64,000 nt of DNA from Tannerella sp. oral taxon 808 (lineage in GTDB: Bacteria; Bacteroidota; Bacteroidia; Bacteroidales; Tannerellaceae). How positions within the stretch are numbered: the first letter of the stretch is position 1; each line of letters starts with the position of its first letter. This document shows, in pieces, positions 27,204-39,684 of the stretch. The position numbers and the translations under genes are program-made. The notes beneath the pieces were generated by a model. The model worked only from the letters and a program-made list of their open reading frames with translations, had not been told where the DNA came from and made no database searches. The stretch lies in NCBI GenBank assembly GCA_002890585.1, contig MIQB01000002.1, positions 1 to 64,000 of the forward strand. Reading direction: 5' to 3'.

Positions 27204-28163
27204 ATGGCAAAGATTTTAGTGGCATTCGACACCGTAAGCGAAGGTTTTGAAGCGCTTACCTCCAAACACGAAGTGATTTTTCCGCCCCGTGGGCGCGACT
27301 TTACTCAGGCTGAGATCGCCGAGCGCATCGGCGATTGCGACGTGCTCTGCTCCGTCTTCGACATCCCCGTCGGCCGCGACCTGATCGACTGCGGCCGCTC
27401 GCTCAAGCTAATCGCGAACTACGCCGTCGGCTACAACAACATCGACACAGCCTACGCGGCCGCGAAAGGCATCGTGGTGACGAACACGCCGCGGTCCGTC
27501 ATCGAACCTACGGCCGACCTGGCGCTGGCGCTGCTCCTGAGCTGCTCGCGACGCATCGCAGAGTGGGATCGCACCTTCCGCCGCGACCGGGGCGCCATCG
27601 AGCGCGGACGCCTCTGCCGCCTCGGGGTCAACCTCTTCGGCAAAACGCTGGGCATCTTGGGCTACGGCAACATCGGCGCAGCAGTGGCGCGGCGCTGCCA
27701 AGCGTTTGGCATGACGGTGCTCTACAACAAACGCACCCGCTTCAGCGAGGCGGAGGAGCGCGAACGGGGCATCACCTACGCGGAGAAAGACGAAGTGATC
27801 CGCCGCGCCGACGTGCTCTCTCTGCACACCCCCCTGACCCCCGAGACGCGTCACCTGATCAGCGCCCGCGAGCTGGCGATGATGAAGCCCACGGCGATCC
27901 TGATCAACACGGCGCGCGGGGCGGTGGTCGACGAGCCGGCGCTCGTCCAGGCACTGAAAGAGGGCCAGATCGCCGCCGCGGGCCTGGACGTGTTCGAGCA
28001 GAACGACGTGCCGTCGCCGGAGCTGTTCGCCTTAGATAATGTCACGCTCACGCCGCACATCGGCACCCAGACGTACGACTCGCGCGTGGAGATGGTGCAC
28101 GAGCTCTGCAACAACGTCCTCGGCTTCCTGCAAGGAGATCGGAAGATCGATCGCGTGAACTGA
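27204..28163 (+). CDS. D-2-hydroxyacid dehydrogenase (NAD-binding)
   Basis: A 319-residue oxidoreductase of the phosphoglycerate/glycerate dehydrogenase superfamily. The Rossmann motif GYGNIG lies near residue 153. The catalytic Arg, Glu and His are in INTARGAVVDE, GLDVFEQND and TPHIGTQT. It interconverts a 2-hydroxyacid and a 2-oxoacid using NAD(P)H; whether the substrate is glyoxylate, hydroxypyruvate or another cannot be told. Length is normal for the family. A bidirectional terminator follows. Confidence 0.9.
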   Translation: MAKILVAFDTVSEGFEALTSKHEVIFPPRGRDFTQAEIAERIGDCDVLCSVFDIPVGRDLIDCGRSLKLIANYAVGYNNIDTAYAAAKGIVVTNTPRSVIEPTADLALALLLSCSRRIAEWDRTFRRDRGAIERGRLCRLGVNLFGKTLGILGYGNIGAAVARRCQAFGMTVLYNKRTRFSEAEERERGITYAEKDEVIRRADVLSLHTPLTPETRHLISARELAMMKPTAILINTARGAVVDEPALVQALKEGQIAAAGLDVFEQNDVPSPELFALDNVTLTPHIGTQTYDSRVEMVHELCNNVLGFLQGDRKIDRVN

Positions 28164-28183
28164 TCTCCTTTTTGGAGCAAAAA

Positions 28184-28228
28184 ATGCCGGCTGCCTTCCG
28201 CGTTCGTCGCGCGTGGGGCAGCCGGCAT
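28184..28228. terminator. Bidirectional terminator between convergent genes
   Basis: ATGCCGGCTGCC (28184-28195) pairs perfectly with GGCAGCCGGCAT (28217-28228). The A-run just before it gives a U-tract for minus-strand transcripts. Confidence 0.8.
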
Positions 28229-28252
28229 TGTGTATATATCGGTGCGGGGGGG

Positions 28253-28546
28253 TTATCGGAAGCGGATCTCGCGGATCACATCGGCGCCAGCCTTTTCGTT
28301 AAGGTTGCGGACGAGCCGGTCGCGCCACATCATCAGCTCGCTGCGCAGGACAGCCGAATTAAGTACGACGTGGAGCGTATCCTCATGCACGTAGATGCTG
28401 CGTGTCTCTTTCGCCACGCCAGGGCCGAGCACTTCGCGCCACGCGTTGATGATGCGCACCTCGTCAAGGCGCTTGCTCATCAGCGGGTTTTCGGCGCAAT
28501 ACTCACGAATCAGTTCGCCGATGCTGCGGGCATTGACACGTTTCAT
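28253..28546 (-). CDS. DciA-like protein (DUF721)
   Basis: A 97-residue protein with the DUF721 pattern: an N-terminal helix, then INAWREVLGPGVAKETRSIYVHEDTLHVVLNS, and a terminal SELMMWRDRLVRNLNEKAG helix. DciA-type proteins help load the replicative helicase DnaB in many bacteria. Its 5' end overlaps the end of recF by 4 bp, and recF-DUF721 pairing is a recurrent replication/repair arrangement, which supports the call. Confidence 0.85.
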   Translation of the reverse strand: MKRVNARSIGELIREYCAENPLMSKRLDEVRIINAWREVLGPGVAKETRSIYVHEDTLHVVLNSAVLRSELMMWRDRLVRNLNEKAGADVIREIRFR

Positions 28547-29649
28547 CGGCCGCCCCCCATCGCCATCACCGTCCCACGATCAACGTGAAACATGGCGTAC
28601 TCTTTACGGACCGATTCAAGTATGCTATCCAAGTAATTACGGTTAGTATCCGTGATGAAGATCTGCCCGAAGCGCTCCTCTCCGACGAGCTGCACAATGT
28701 GTTCCACGCGTGCAGCATCCAACTTGTCGAAAATATCATCGAGCAGTAATATGGGCATGGTAGAGTTCTTGGCTGCGAGGAAGGTGAACTGCGCAAGCTT
28801 GAGCGCCACGAGGCACGTCTTGTTCTGCCCCTGCGAACCGAGATGGCGCATCGGCAGCCCGTCGAGCGTCATCTCTAAGTCATCCTTATGAACGCCCGTG
28901 GTGGTATAGCCCACCTCCCGGAGTTCGCGCTCGCGATTGCGCGCCAGCTCCTCCTCGATGTCTACCGTCTGCAACTGCGACACGTAGCGCAACCCCACCT
29001 CCTCATCCTCCCGCCCGATGGCCCGGTAGTATTCGTTGAAGAAGGGCAGAAACTCCTCGATGAGTCGCGTGCGTACATCGAAGATCAGTCGGCCGTACTG
29101 TGCGAGTTGCATCTCGAGCACCTCATAGAGAGCCATGTCTGTCTGCTGTTCGCGGAGCATGCGGTTGCGTTGCTGGAGCGCCTTGTTGTATCGGATGAGC
29201 GCGTGCATGGCGGCGCCATCGTATTGCGAGAGGATCATGTCCATCCACCGGCGGCGCTCATCGCTCCCCCCACGGATCAGCTCCGCATCCGACGGCGATA
29301 TCATCACGAGCGGCAGCAGCCCGATGTGGTCCGACAGGCGGGGATAAGGCTTCTGGTTACGCTTGAATTGCTTGCGCCCTCCGCGCGGGATAGAGCAGAA
29401 GATGGACTCCGTGCGGTCGCCAAAGAGGTATTCGCCCTGCAAGACACAGAGCGCTTCGTCGCGTCGGACGAGCCGCTCATCCGTGGTGTAGACGTGGCTT
29501 TTGCAGAAAGAGAGGTAATAGATGGCATCAAGCAGGTTCGTTTTACCCATGCCGTTGTTTCCGAAGAAGCAGTTGATCTTCGGCGAGCAGTCAATGTCGG
29601 CCTGATGGATGTTTTTATAGTTCAGGACGGAGAGTTTCTTCAATATCAT
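28543..29649 (-). CDS. recF: RecF, recombination mediator ATPase
   Basis: A 368-residue SMC-like ATPase that helps load RecA at single-strand gaps. It has Walker A GNNGMGKT near residue 32, the signature region LGSQGQNKTCLVALKLAQ, and Walker B PILLLDDIFDKLD. The frame extends upstream to 29697, but MILKKLSVLNYKN at 29649 is the canonical RecF start, and a -7 element TATTTTTG (29694-29701, minus strand) lies just beyond it, so the longer start would fall at the promoter. It is followed by the overlapping DUF721 gene. Confidence 0.95.
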   Translation of the reverse strand: MILKKLSVLNYKNIHQADIDCSPKINCFFGNNGMGKTNLLDAIYYLSFCKSHVYTTDERLVRRDEALCVLQGEYLFGDRTESIFCSIPRGGRKQFKRNQKPYPRLSDHIGLLPLVMISPSDAELIRGGSDERRRWMDMILSQYDGAAMHALIRYNKALQQRNRMLREQQTDMALYEVLEMQLAQYGRLIFDVRTRLIEEFLPFFNEYYRAIGREDEEVGLRYVSQLQTVDIEEELARNRERELREVGYTTTGVHKDDLEMTLDGLPMRHLGSQGQNKTCLVALKLAQFTFLAAKNSTMPILLLDDIFDKLDAARVEHIVQLVGEERFGQIFITDTNRNYLDSILESVRKEYAMFHVDRGTVMAMGGGR

Positions 29650-29693
29650 ATTTATACAGAGGTATGATGCGTGTGATGTAGCCATGGGGCGGG

Positions 29694-29750
29694 GCAAAAA
29701 TAAATTCGGGATAAGCGGAAGTAGGCCATTCGGTCAAAAAATTACTTTTG
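29694..29750. promoter_or_regulatory. Divergent -7 boxes for recF and the TPR gene
   Basis: TATTTTTG on the minus strand (29694-29701) points to recF, and TACTTTTG on the plus strand (29743-29750) points to the TPR gene. Both match TAnnTTTG; clear -33 boxes are not seen. Confidence 0.55.
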
Positions 29751-29803
29751 CGCCTTGAATTTCAGTAATAAACGAATAGTAACTAATAAGAAGAAAGATC
29801 GTT

Positions 29804-30496
29804 ATGGCGAAAAAGACAACAAACGAAGAGAAGGAAATAGAAGTAGGAGAAATCGTTTCCCGATCGGAAGAGTTCATTGAAAAGCATAAGAAAAAAATCA
29901 TCGCCGGCATCTCAGCCGTGGCCGTCGTGATCGGTCTCATTTTGGCTTACCACTACCTCTACGCCAAGCCACAAGCCGAAAAGGCCAAGCTGGCCATCTT
30001 CAAAGGCGAACAATACTTGGCGATGGACTCCTTTGCGTTGGCTCTGAACGGCAACGGCGTTGACTACGACGGCTTCGAGGCCATCATCGATCGCTACGGC
30101 GGCACCAAGACCGGCAACTTAGCCAAAGCCTACGCCGGCATCTGCTATTACCACCTCGGCGACCCCGAGAAAGCCATCCAACGACTGAAAGCGTACAAAG
30201 GCGACGACGCCCAAATCGCCCCCACCATCATCGGACTGATTGGCGACTGCTACGTCAGCACCGGACGCACGAAAGAGGGCATCAGCTACTTTGAGAAGGC
30301 TGCCTCGAAAGCTGACAACGACTTGATCAGCCCCATCTACCTGAAGAAAGCTGGCCTCGCCTACGAGTCCATGAAGCAATATGCCGACGCGCTGAAGGCC
30401 TACGAAACCATTCGCGACAAATACAACCTCTCCATGGAGGCTGTAGACATCGATAAGTACATCACCCGCGCCACGATCCTTTCCCAATCGAAATAA
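29804..30496 (+). CDS. Membrane-anchored tetratricopeptide repeat protein
   Basis: A 230-residue protein with a cytoplasmic basic/acidic N-terminus, one transmembrane helix at about 32-51, and at least three TPR-like units from residue 60 on (for example [23 protein letters not shown] and [25 protein letters not shown]). The layout resembles YfgM-type ancillary proteins of the translocon, but orthology is not shown. It precedes ribH by 13 bp and may be co-transcribed with it. Confidence 0.8.
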   Translation: MAKKTTNEEKEIEVGEIVSRSEEFIEKHKKKIIAGISAVAVVIGLILAYHYLYAKPQAEKAKLAIFKGEQYLAMDSFALALNGNGVDYDGFEAIIDRYGGTKTGNLAKAYAGICYYHLGDPEKAIQRLKAYKGDDAQIAPTIIGLIGDCYVSTGRTKEGISYFEKAASKADNDLISPIYLKKAGLAYESMKQYADALKAYETIRDKYNLSMEAVDIDKYITRATILSQSK

Positions 30497-30509
30497 AACA
30501 GCTTTCCCC

Positions 30510-31013
30510 ATGGCAACTATCTATCACAACCTATCAGAATACGACTTCGACACCGTGCCAAATGCCGCCGACATGCGCTTCGGCATTGTGGCTTCGGAGT
30601 GGAACCAAAACATCACAGAAAAGCTCTTGGAAGGAGCCTGCAACACGCTGGAACGCCACGGCGCCAAGCAAGAAAACATCCGCATAGAGCGCGTCCCCGG
30701 CAGCTTCGAGCTGACTTTCGGCGCCAAAATGATGGCTCAGACGCAAGACGTGGACGTCGTGATCGTCATCGGATGCGTCATCCGCGGCGATACGCCTCAC
30801 TTCGACTACGTCTGCTCCGCCGTAAGGCAAGGCGTCACGGGGCTGAACCTCGCAGGCGACATCCCCTTCATCTTCGGTATGCTCACGACTGAAAACCTGA
30901 AGCAGGCCGAAGATCGCTGTGGAGGCCGCTACGGCAACAAGGGCGACGAAGCCGCTGTGACCGCCATTAAGATGGTCGATTTCACACGCAGAATTTGCAC
31001 GGCTGGAAAGTAG
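30510..31013 (+). CDS. ribH: 6,7-dimethyl-8-ribityllumazine synthase
   Basis: This 167-residue enzyme condenses 5-amino-6-ribitylaminouracil with 3,4-dihydroxy-2-butanone 4-phosphate, the penultimate step of riboflavin synthesis. Family motifs visible are [32 protein letters not shown], and [17 protein letters not shown]. Length matches the family. It lies 13 bp after the TPR gene and upstream of two tRNA genes. Confidence 0.96.
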   Translation: MATIYHNLSEYDFDTVPNAADMRFGIVASEWNQNITEKLLEGACNTLERHGAKQENIRIERVPGSFELTFGAKMMAQTQDVDVVIVIGCVIRGDTPHFDYVCSAVRQGVTGLNLAGDIPFIFGMLTTENLKQAEDRCGGRYGNKGDEAAVTAIKMVDFTRRICTAGK

Positions 31014-31024
31014 ATCTATATTTG
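30994..31024 (+). promoter_or_regulatory. Promoter of the tRNA-Tyr/tRNA-Gly operon
   Basis: TTTG (30994-30997), 19 nt, TATATTTG (31017-31024) match the Bacteroidetes consensus. The -33 box lies within the 3' end of ribH, and transcription would start just before the tRNA at 31044. Confidence 0.8.
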
Positions 31025-31043
31025 CGCCGCGTTTGACGAAAAA

Positions 31044-31126
31044 GGGCAGTTACCAGAGTGGCCAAATGGGGCAGACTGTAAATCTGCTGGCTTACGCCTA
31101 CGGTGGTTCGAATCCATCACTGCCCA
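31044..31126 (+). tRNA. tRNA-Tyr (GTA)
   Basis: The acceptor stem GGGCAGT pairs with ACTGCCC, the anticodon loop CTGTAAA contains GTA, there is a long variable arm as in class II tRNAs, and the T-loop reads GGTTCGAATCC. CCA is not encoded. Confidence 0.95.
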
Positions 31127-31165
31127 CCTCCCCCATCGGGGGGACGGATCGCCAGAAGTAACCAT

Positions 31166-31238
31166 GCGGAAGTAGCTCAGTTGATAGAGCATTAGCCTTC
31201 CAAGCTGAGGGTCGCGGGTTTGAGCCCCGTCTTCCGCT
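31166..31238 (+). tRNA. tRNA-Gly (TCC)
   Basis: GCGGAAG pairs with CTTCCGC, the anticodon loop CTTCCAA contains TCC, and the T arm is CGGGTTTGAGCCCCG. The 73-nt length and U discriminator fit tRNA-Gly. Confidence 0.95.
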
Positions 31239-31265
31239 CTTTCGATTAAACAATGCAGTAGACAG

Positions 31266-31304
31266 AGGCTTTACAAAACCAATTTGTAAGGCCTTTGTTT
31301 TTTT
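31266..31304 (+). terminator. Terminator of the tRNA operon
   Basis: AGGCTTTACAAA pairs with TTTGTAAGGCCT, followed by a T-rich run. It ends the unit after two tRNAs, so no tuf gene is attached as in some other bacteria. Confidence 0.85.
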
Positions 31305-31410
31305 ATGCCCCGACAACCCCGGAAATCCGCACGGCCCTGGGCACGCACGCCACCCAGAGGCAGACGGCCACCGGAATCCGACAGAAGAATCACTTCACAT
31401 CAATCCCCTC

Positions 31411-32058
31411 ATGGACACCTCTCTGATCACCTTCGCACTGCTCTGCTTCACGTCGTTCTTCACGCTGACCAACCCGCTGGGCACCATGCCCGTCTTCCTG
31501 ACCATGACGAACGGCTTAGACGAGCGTCAACGCCGCGCCATCGTCCGCCGCGCCACCATCGTGGCCTTCATCACGCTCATGGTCTTCACCTTTTCCGGGC
31601 AATTCCTCTTCAAATTCTTCGGCATCTCCACGAACGGCTTCCGCATCGCCGGCGGCGTCATCATCTTCAAGATCGGGTTCGACATGCTGGAGGCACGCTA
31701 CACCTCCCTCCGCCTGAAAAAAGAAGAAATCAAGACCTACGCCAACGACATCTCCGTCACACCGCTGGCCATCCCCATGCTATGCGGCCCCGGCGCCATC
31801 GCCAACGCCATCGTGCTGATGCAAGACGCACACACGATCGAAATGAAGGGCATACTCATCGCCGTGATCGCCTTCATCTACCTCTTCGCCTACCTCATCC
31901 TGGGCTTCTCCACCCGCTTGGTGCCCTATTTAGGCGAGACGGGCAACAACGTCATGATGCGCCTCATGGGGTTGATCTTGATGGTCATCGCGGTGGAGTG
32001 TTTCGTGGGGGGCGCCCGACCGATCATGGTCGAGATCTTGCATGAAGGCCTACGATAG
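31411..32058 (+). CDS. MarC family integral membrane protein
   Basis: A 215-residue protein with about six hydrophobic segments. The start LITFALLCFTSFFTLTNPLG and TPLAIPMLCGPGAI near residue 128 are hallmarks of the MarC (UPF0056) family. The family was once tied to drug resistance but its transport role is unproven; it is inferred to be an inner-membrane carrier. It lies downstream of a tRNA operon and before the 42-bp array. Confidence 0.88.
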   Translation: MDTSLITFALLCFTSFFTLTNPLGTMPVFLTMTNGLDERQRRAIVRRATIVAFITLMVFTFSGQFLFKFFGISTNGFRIAGGVIIFKIGFDMLEARYTSLRLKKEEIKTYANDISVTPLAIPMLCGPGAIANAIVLMQDAHTIEMKGILIAVIAFIYLFAYLILGFSTRLVPYLGETGNNVMMRLMGLILMVIAVECFVGGARPIMVEILHEGLR

Positions 32059-32165
32059 CTGAATGGTCAATCGTCGATGATTAATTCTCAGCCGGGGATC
32101 GCCCATTCATCCATCATCGTATCGGCGCAACCATAAACCACTCATCATTGATAATTAAAGATGCA

Positions 32166-32799
32166 CCCCGTCCCCTCAGGGGACAAGGCGTTTTTTTGCG
32201 ATGACACCCCCGTCCCCTCAGGGGATAGGGACTAAATTCACGATGACACCCCTGTCCCCTCAGGGGATAGGGCATTTTTTTGCGATGACACCTCCGTCCC
32301 CTCAGGGGACAAGGCGTTTTTCTGCGATGACATCCCCGTCCCCTCAGGGGATAGGCCGTAATTTCAAGATGACATCCCCGTCCCCTCAGGGGATAGGGAC
32401 TTTTTTTGCGATGACATCCCCGTCCCCTCAGGGGACAAGGCGTTTTTTTGCGATGACACCCCCGTCCCCTCAGGGGATAGGGACTAAATTCACGATGACA
32501 CCCCTGTCCCCTCAGGGGATAGGGCATTTTTTTGCGATGACACCTCCGTCCCCTCAGGGGACAAGGCGTTTTTCTGCGATGACATCCCCGTCCCCTCAGG
32601 GGATAGGCCGTAATTTCAAGATGACATCCCCGTCCCCTCAGGGGATAGGGACTTTTTTTGCGATGACATCCCCGTCCCCTCAGGGGACAAGGCGTTTTTT
32701 TGCGATGACACCCCCGTCCCCTCAGGGGATAGGCCGTAATTTCAAGATGACACCCCCGTCTCCTCAGGGGACAAGGCGTTTTTCTGCGATAACGTCCGC
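32166..32799. repeat. Tandem array, exact 42-bp period, with 252-bp higher-order repeat
   Basis: Fifteen units start at 32170 and every 42 bp to 32758. Each has GTCCCCTCAGGGGAC or GTCCCCTCAGGGGAT (seven-base arms around a single C), then a spacer and a GATGACA block. Spacers come in six types, and the series of six (32170-32421) is repeated as 32422-32673, which indicates a 252-bp duplication. Because 42 is a multiple of three, open frames appear on both strands; these are artefacts. The gap lies between marC and the DUF4105 gene. Confidence 0.97.
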
Positions 32800-32823
32800 C
32801 ACGCATGGATAACGGGGCGTAAT

Positions 32824-32831
32824 TACTTTTG
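32824..32831 (+). promoter_or_regulatory. Candidate -7 box of the DUF4105/PafA operon
   Basis: TACTTTTG lies 96 bp before the chosen start at 32928, just after the 42-bp array. No clear -33 box is seen. Confidence 0.5.
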
Positions 32832-32927
32832 CCACGCCTTGATTTACAGGGCACATCACTTACTCACCCCTTGCGGCAGCAACGGAATAAGCCCCCCGGC
32901 CGCAACCTCCCCCACAAAAACGAAACG

Positions 32928-34151
32928 ATGACAATGAGATTTACCCACCCATGGCAGGCCCTCCTCATCGGCCTCTTTGCCACCCTGACCTTCAACGCGT
33001 CCGGGCAGAACGTCCGCCTAAGCAACGCCGCCGAGATCAGTCTGCTGACCTGCTCCCCCTCCGACCAGGAGGCTTACATGCTCTACGGCCACACCGCCAT
33101 CCGCGTGCGCGACATGCACCCCGCGAGCGACTCCACGCGCCCGATCGATTTCGTGTTCAACTACGGCCTCTTCGACTTCTCCAAGCCGCATTTCATCTAC
33201 CGCTTCGCCCGCGGCGAGACGGACTACATGCTCGGCGGAAGCGACTTCGAGCACTTCCTCGCCGAATACCGCGCCCGCGGAAGCCAAGTCTCCGAACAAA
33301 CACTCGCCCTCGACTCCGCCGAGCGGCAACGCCTCATGGACGCCCTCCTGGAGAACGCCCGACCGGAAAACCGCACCTATCGCTACAACTTCTTCTTCGA
33401 CAACTGCGCCACACGCCCAGCCGCGATGATCGAACGCGCCGTCAACGGATCCATCGCCTATGAAGAACGACGCGAGGTGGAAACCTTTCGCGACGTAATC
33501 AACCATTGCACCCGCCACCACCCATGGCTCACCTTCGGCTGCGACCTCGTAGTGGGTGCCCCCGCCGACAGGCCGATGCACCTGCGCGAATCATTCTTCA
33601 TCCCCGAGCGGCTGCGCCAAGCCTTCGACGGAGCCTGGGTCATCACGCCCGACGGATCAAAGCACCGCCTCGTCGCCTCCACCCGCCTACTGTCAGAACA
33701 AACAGCCCCAGAAGTCGCACCCGACTTCTTCACACCACTCGTGTGCAGCCTGCTGCTCTTCATCATCGTCGCGCTGCTGACCCTCCTCGAGGTCCGACGC
33801 GAAGCCTGTTATCGTTGGCTCGACTGCTTGCTCCTCCTCCCCGCAGGCCTCGCCGGCTGTGTCCTGGCCTTCCTCGCCTTCTTCTCCGTCCACCCCGCCA
33901 TGTGGCCCAACGTGACGCTCCTCTGGCTCCACCCACTCCACCTTGTCGGCCTCGTCCTCGTCGCCTCAAAACGCTGGAAACGGGCAACCTATGTATACCA
34001 TTTCCTTACTTTCGCCGCGCTATTGGCCGCAGCAGTGGGCTATTTCATCATCCCACAGCACGCCAACCTAACATTCATCCCCCTGATGCTGACCCTGCTC
34101 ATACGCTCAGGGAGAAACCTGACAAGAAGAAAGAAAATCCGGTTTGAATAA
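32928..34151 (+). CDS. DUF4105 (Lnb-like) membrane protein
   Basis: A 407-residue protein. A signal-anchor at the N-terminus is followed by a periplasmic DUF4105 domain (about residues 30-240) with LYGHTAIRV, FNYGLFDF, and FFFDNCATRP, where the Cys is a candidate catalytic residue. The C-terminal third has about four hydrophobic segments. DUF4105 is related to Lnb, which N-acylates lipoproteins; this role is plausible for a Bacteroidales member but not proven here. The longer frame from 32829 is rejected as it starts at the promoter. The next gene begins at the base after this stop codon. Confidence 0.78.
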   Translation: MTMRFTHPWQALLIGLFATLTFNASGQNVRLSNAAEISLLTCSPSDQEAYMLYGHTAIRVRDMHPASDSTRPIDFVFNYGLFDFSKPHFIYRFARGETDYMLGGSDFEHFLAEYRARGSQVSEQTLALDSAERQRLMDALLENARPENRTYRYNFFFDNCATRPAAMIERAVNGSIAYEERREVETFRDVINHCTRHHPWLTFGCDLVVGAPADRPMHLRESFFIPERLRQAFDGAWVITPDGSKHRLVASTRLLSEQTAPEVAPDFFTPLVCSLLLFIIVALLTLLEVRREACYRWLDCLLLLPAGLAGCVLAFLAFFSVHPAMWPNVTLLWLHPLHLVGLVLVASKRWKRATYVYHFLTFAALLAAAVGYFIIPQHANLTFIPLMLTLLIRSGRNLTRRKKIRFE

Positions 34152-35735
34152 ATGAGGAAAATCCTATCATCCCTGCTCACCCTACTGGCCGTCACACAGA
34201 TCCAGGCACAACAACAACGCGCACCCAAGCTGGTGATCTTCATCACCGTAGACCAGCTGCGGGGAGATTACATCGAATACTTCCGACACACCTTCGGCGA
34301 ACGCGGCTTCAACCGCCTTATGGCAGAGGGCGCCGTCTGCCACAATGTCCGCTTCGGTTTCACCAACCTCAACCAAGCCTCCGCCCTCGCCACCCTCTTC
34401 ACCGGCACCTACCCCTCGACACACGGCATCACCGGACTCAAAACCTACAGTTTCGAGACAGCCAAAGAAACCTCCCAACTCTACGACCCTGACTACCTCG
34501 GCAACTTCACCCGCGATCACTACTCCCCCAAACGCCTCCAAGCCGCCACCATCGGCGACGAACTAAAGATCCTCTCCGGCGGACGCAGCGAGGTCTATGC
34601 CATCGCCCCCGACGCCGAGGCCGCCATCCTCTCCGCCGGACACGCCGCCAACGGCGCCTTCTGGATCGACAACTACAACGGACGCTGGGCCACCACAACC
34701 TATTATAAAGGAGTACCCTGGTACGTCGAGAAGTACAACAACAGCAACGAATCACTGCCCGCCCGACTCGGCACACGCGTCTGGCAGCCAGCCCTCCCAG
34801 CCGACAAGTACGACGCCCTGCCCTGCCTCTCCGGAACGACAGCCTTCCAGTACACCTTCAAGGCCAACACCGCCGGCTGCTACCCCGACCTCAAAACCTC
34901 ACCCTTCGGCAACGAAGAAGTTAACTGCCTCTTCCTACACTTCTTAGAATACGGAGCCCTCGGCACACGCCCCACACCCGACTTCGTAGCCCTCACCTTC
35001 TACGCCGGCAACTACCGCGGCATCCGCTACTCCGGCAACACGCGCGAAATCCAAGACCTCTATCACCGCTTAGACAAAGAGTTAGAACGCCTCATCGACG
35101 CCGTCGAGAAGAAAGTCGGGCTGTCGAACGTGCTCTTCGTGCTCACCGGCACCGGCAGCTTCGAAAGCGAAGAAATCCGCCCCGACGACGCACGGTCGGC
35201 CGGAGGCGAGTTCAACACCAAACGCTGCCTGACCCTGCTCAACATGTACCTCATGGCCATCTACGGCCAGAAAAGTTGGGTCACGGGGTATTATGACAAC
35301 CAGATCTACCTCAACCACAAAGCCATCGAAGAAGCCAAGATCGACTTGGCCGAAATACAAGCGCGCGCCGCCACCTTCCTCCAGGAGTTCAGCGGCGTAG
35401 ACCGCGTCACGACCGACATGGCGCTGCGCTCAGGCATGTGGAATGAGGACATGGCCGACCTCAGTCGCGGCACATACCGCACAGGGCGGGGCGACCTGCT
35501 GCTGGCGCTCAACCCAGGATGGGTCGTAGTGCATGACGATAACGCAAAAGACAACCCCAAAGTGATCCGCAACCAGGCCGTGCCCACACCGGTCATCTTC
35601 TTCGGCAGCGGCATCAAGCCGCAACACATCTACCGCGAAGTCAAAGCCGTCGAGATCGCCCCGACTGTCACGCACATCATGCGCATCCGATCGCCCAACG
35701 CGTGCAAAGAATATCCGCTGCCTGAGATCAGGTAA
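34152..35735 (+). CDS. PafA-like alkaline phosphatase superfamily protein
   Basis: A 527-residue exported enzyme. The signal peptide ends near residue 20 (TQIQAQQ), and the domain begins PKLVIFITVDQLRGDY with metal-binding Asp. GFTNLNQASALATLFTGTYPSTHGI holds the candidate nucleophile Thr, as in PafA-type alkaline phosphatases of Bacteroidetes. It probably releases phosphate from organic esters in the periplasm. ATG directly follows the TAA of the DUF4105 gene, so the two are tightly coupled. Confidence 0.85.
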   Translation: MRKILSSLLTLLAVTQIQAQQQRAPKLVIFITVDQLRGDYIEYFRHTFGERGFNRLMAEGAVCHNVRFGFTNLNQASALATLFTGTYPSTHGITGLKTYSFETAKETSQLYDPDYLGNFTRDHYSPKRLQAATIGDELKILSGGRSEVYAIAPDAEAAILSAGHAANGAFWIDNYNGRWATTTYYKGVPWYVEKYNNSNESLPARLGTRVWQPALPADKYDALPCLSGTTAFQYTFKANTAGCYPDLKTSPFGNEEVNCLFLHFLEYGALGTRPTPDFVALTFYAGNYRGIRYSGNTREIQDLYHRLDKELERLIDAVEKKVGLSNVLFVLTGTGSFESEEIRPDDARSAGGEFNTKRCLTLLNMYLMAIYGQKSWVTGYYDNQIYLNHKAIEEAKIDLAEIQARAATFLQEFSGVDRVTTDMALRSGMWNEDMADLSRGTYRTGRGDLLLALNPGWVVVHDDNAKDNPKVIRNQAVPTPVIFFGSGIKPQHIYREVKAVEIAPTVTHIMRIRSPNACKEYPLPEIR

Positions 35736-35857
35736 ACGGATACCCCAACAGCTAAACACAAATCGTCCCACCGCGGACGGATGGCACCCTTTTTGCCATA
35801 TCCCCCTCACCTCATCCCCCCTATACATTTATATAATAGACAACACATCAAACACTC

Positions 35858-39277
<3,420 letters not shown>

Positions 39278-39299
39278 TCGGTAAACCGGAAAACGAAAA

Positions 39300-39337
39300 A
39301 TGCCGGGTACACGCTGCGAGAGGCGTGTATCCGGCAT
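39300..39337. terminator. Terminator after secA
   Basis: ATGCCGGGTACACGC pairs with GCGTGTATCCGGCAT with one G-T mismatch. The A-run before it would give a U-tract on the opposite strand. The plus-strand T-tract is weak. Confidence 0.65.
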
Positions 39338-39360
39338 AATTATTCATCTCCACCCACCAC

Positions 39361-39684
39361 ATGTTTGAAGACTGGCAAACCCACCGTCCTGAGGAGATCT
39401 CCAAGGCACTGCTTTGGGAGTACGACACCGACGCGCCCGAGTGGGACTGGGAGTACATGAAGCCCACCGTCGTGGAGCGCGTCATCGAGCGGGGCAACGT
39501 GAGCGACTACTACGCGCTGCTGCAACGCTACGGCGGCTTCGAGCCCCTGCGCGAGGTGGTGCGCCGCCTGCCTCGCCTCTCGGCGATGGACATGAACTGG
39601 GTCTGTCAATTGTTTCATCTCAAGAAAGAAGAACTGGCATGCTACACACGGAATCAATCGAGAGCGGAACGCTTGAGGCGCTGA
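39361..39684 (+). CDS. DUF6922-like protein, probable antitoxin partner of AbiEii-like gene
   Basis: A 107-residue protein. LLWEYDTDAPEWDWEYMKPTVVERVIERG near residues 18-46 is typical of a small Bacteroidetes family found directly upstream of AbiEii/AbiGii-type nucleotidyltransferases (DUF6922, recognised by pattern). It overlaps the next gene by 46 bp, which suggests coupled expression of an antitoxin-toxin pair. Its biochemical role is inferred from this position. Confidence 0.7.
   Translation: MFEDWQTHRPEEISKALLWEYDTDAPEWDWEYMKPTVVERVIERGNVSDYYALLQRYGGFEPLREVVRRLPRLSAMDMNWVCQLFHLKKEELACYTRNQSRAERLRR

Noticed and set aside
31044..31304. tRNA-tufB-type operon
   Set aside because: A terminator follows tRNA-Gly directly and the next gene is marC, so no tuf gene is linked.
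32166..32799. CRISPR array
   Set aside because: The spacers are few types repeated in the same order, there is no leader, and no cas gene is near. The same applies to the other eight arrays.
32114..32854. Repetitive proteins of 203 and 246 residues over the 42-bp array
   Set aside because: The period is a multiple of three, so open frames arise on both strands. There is no plausible start context or domain.
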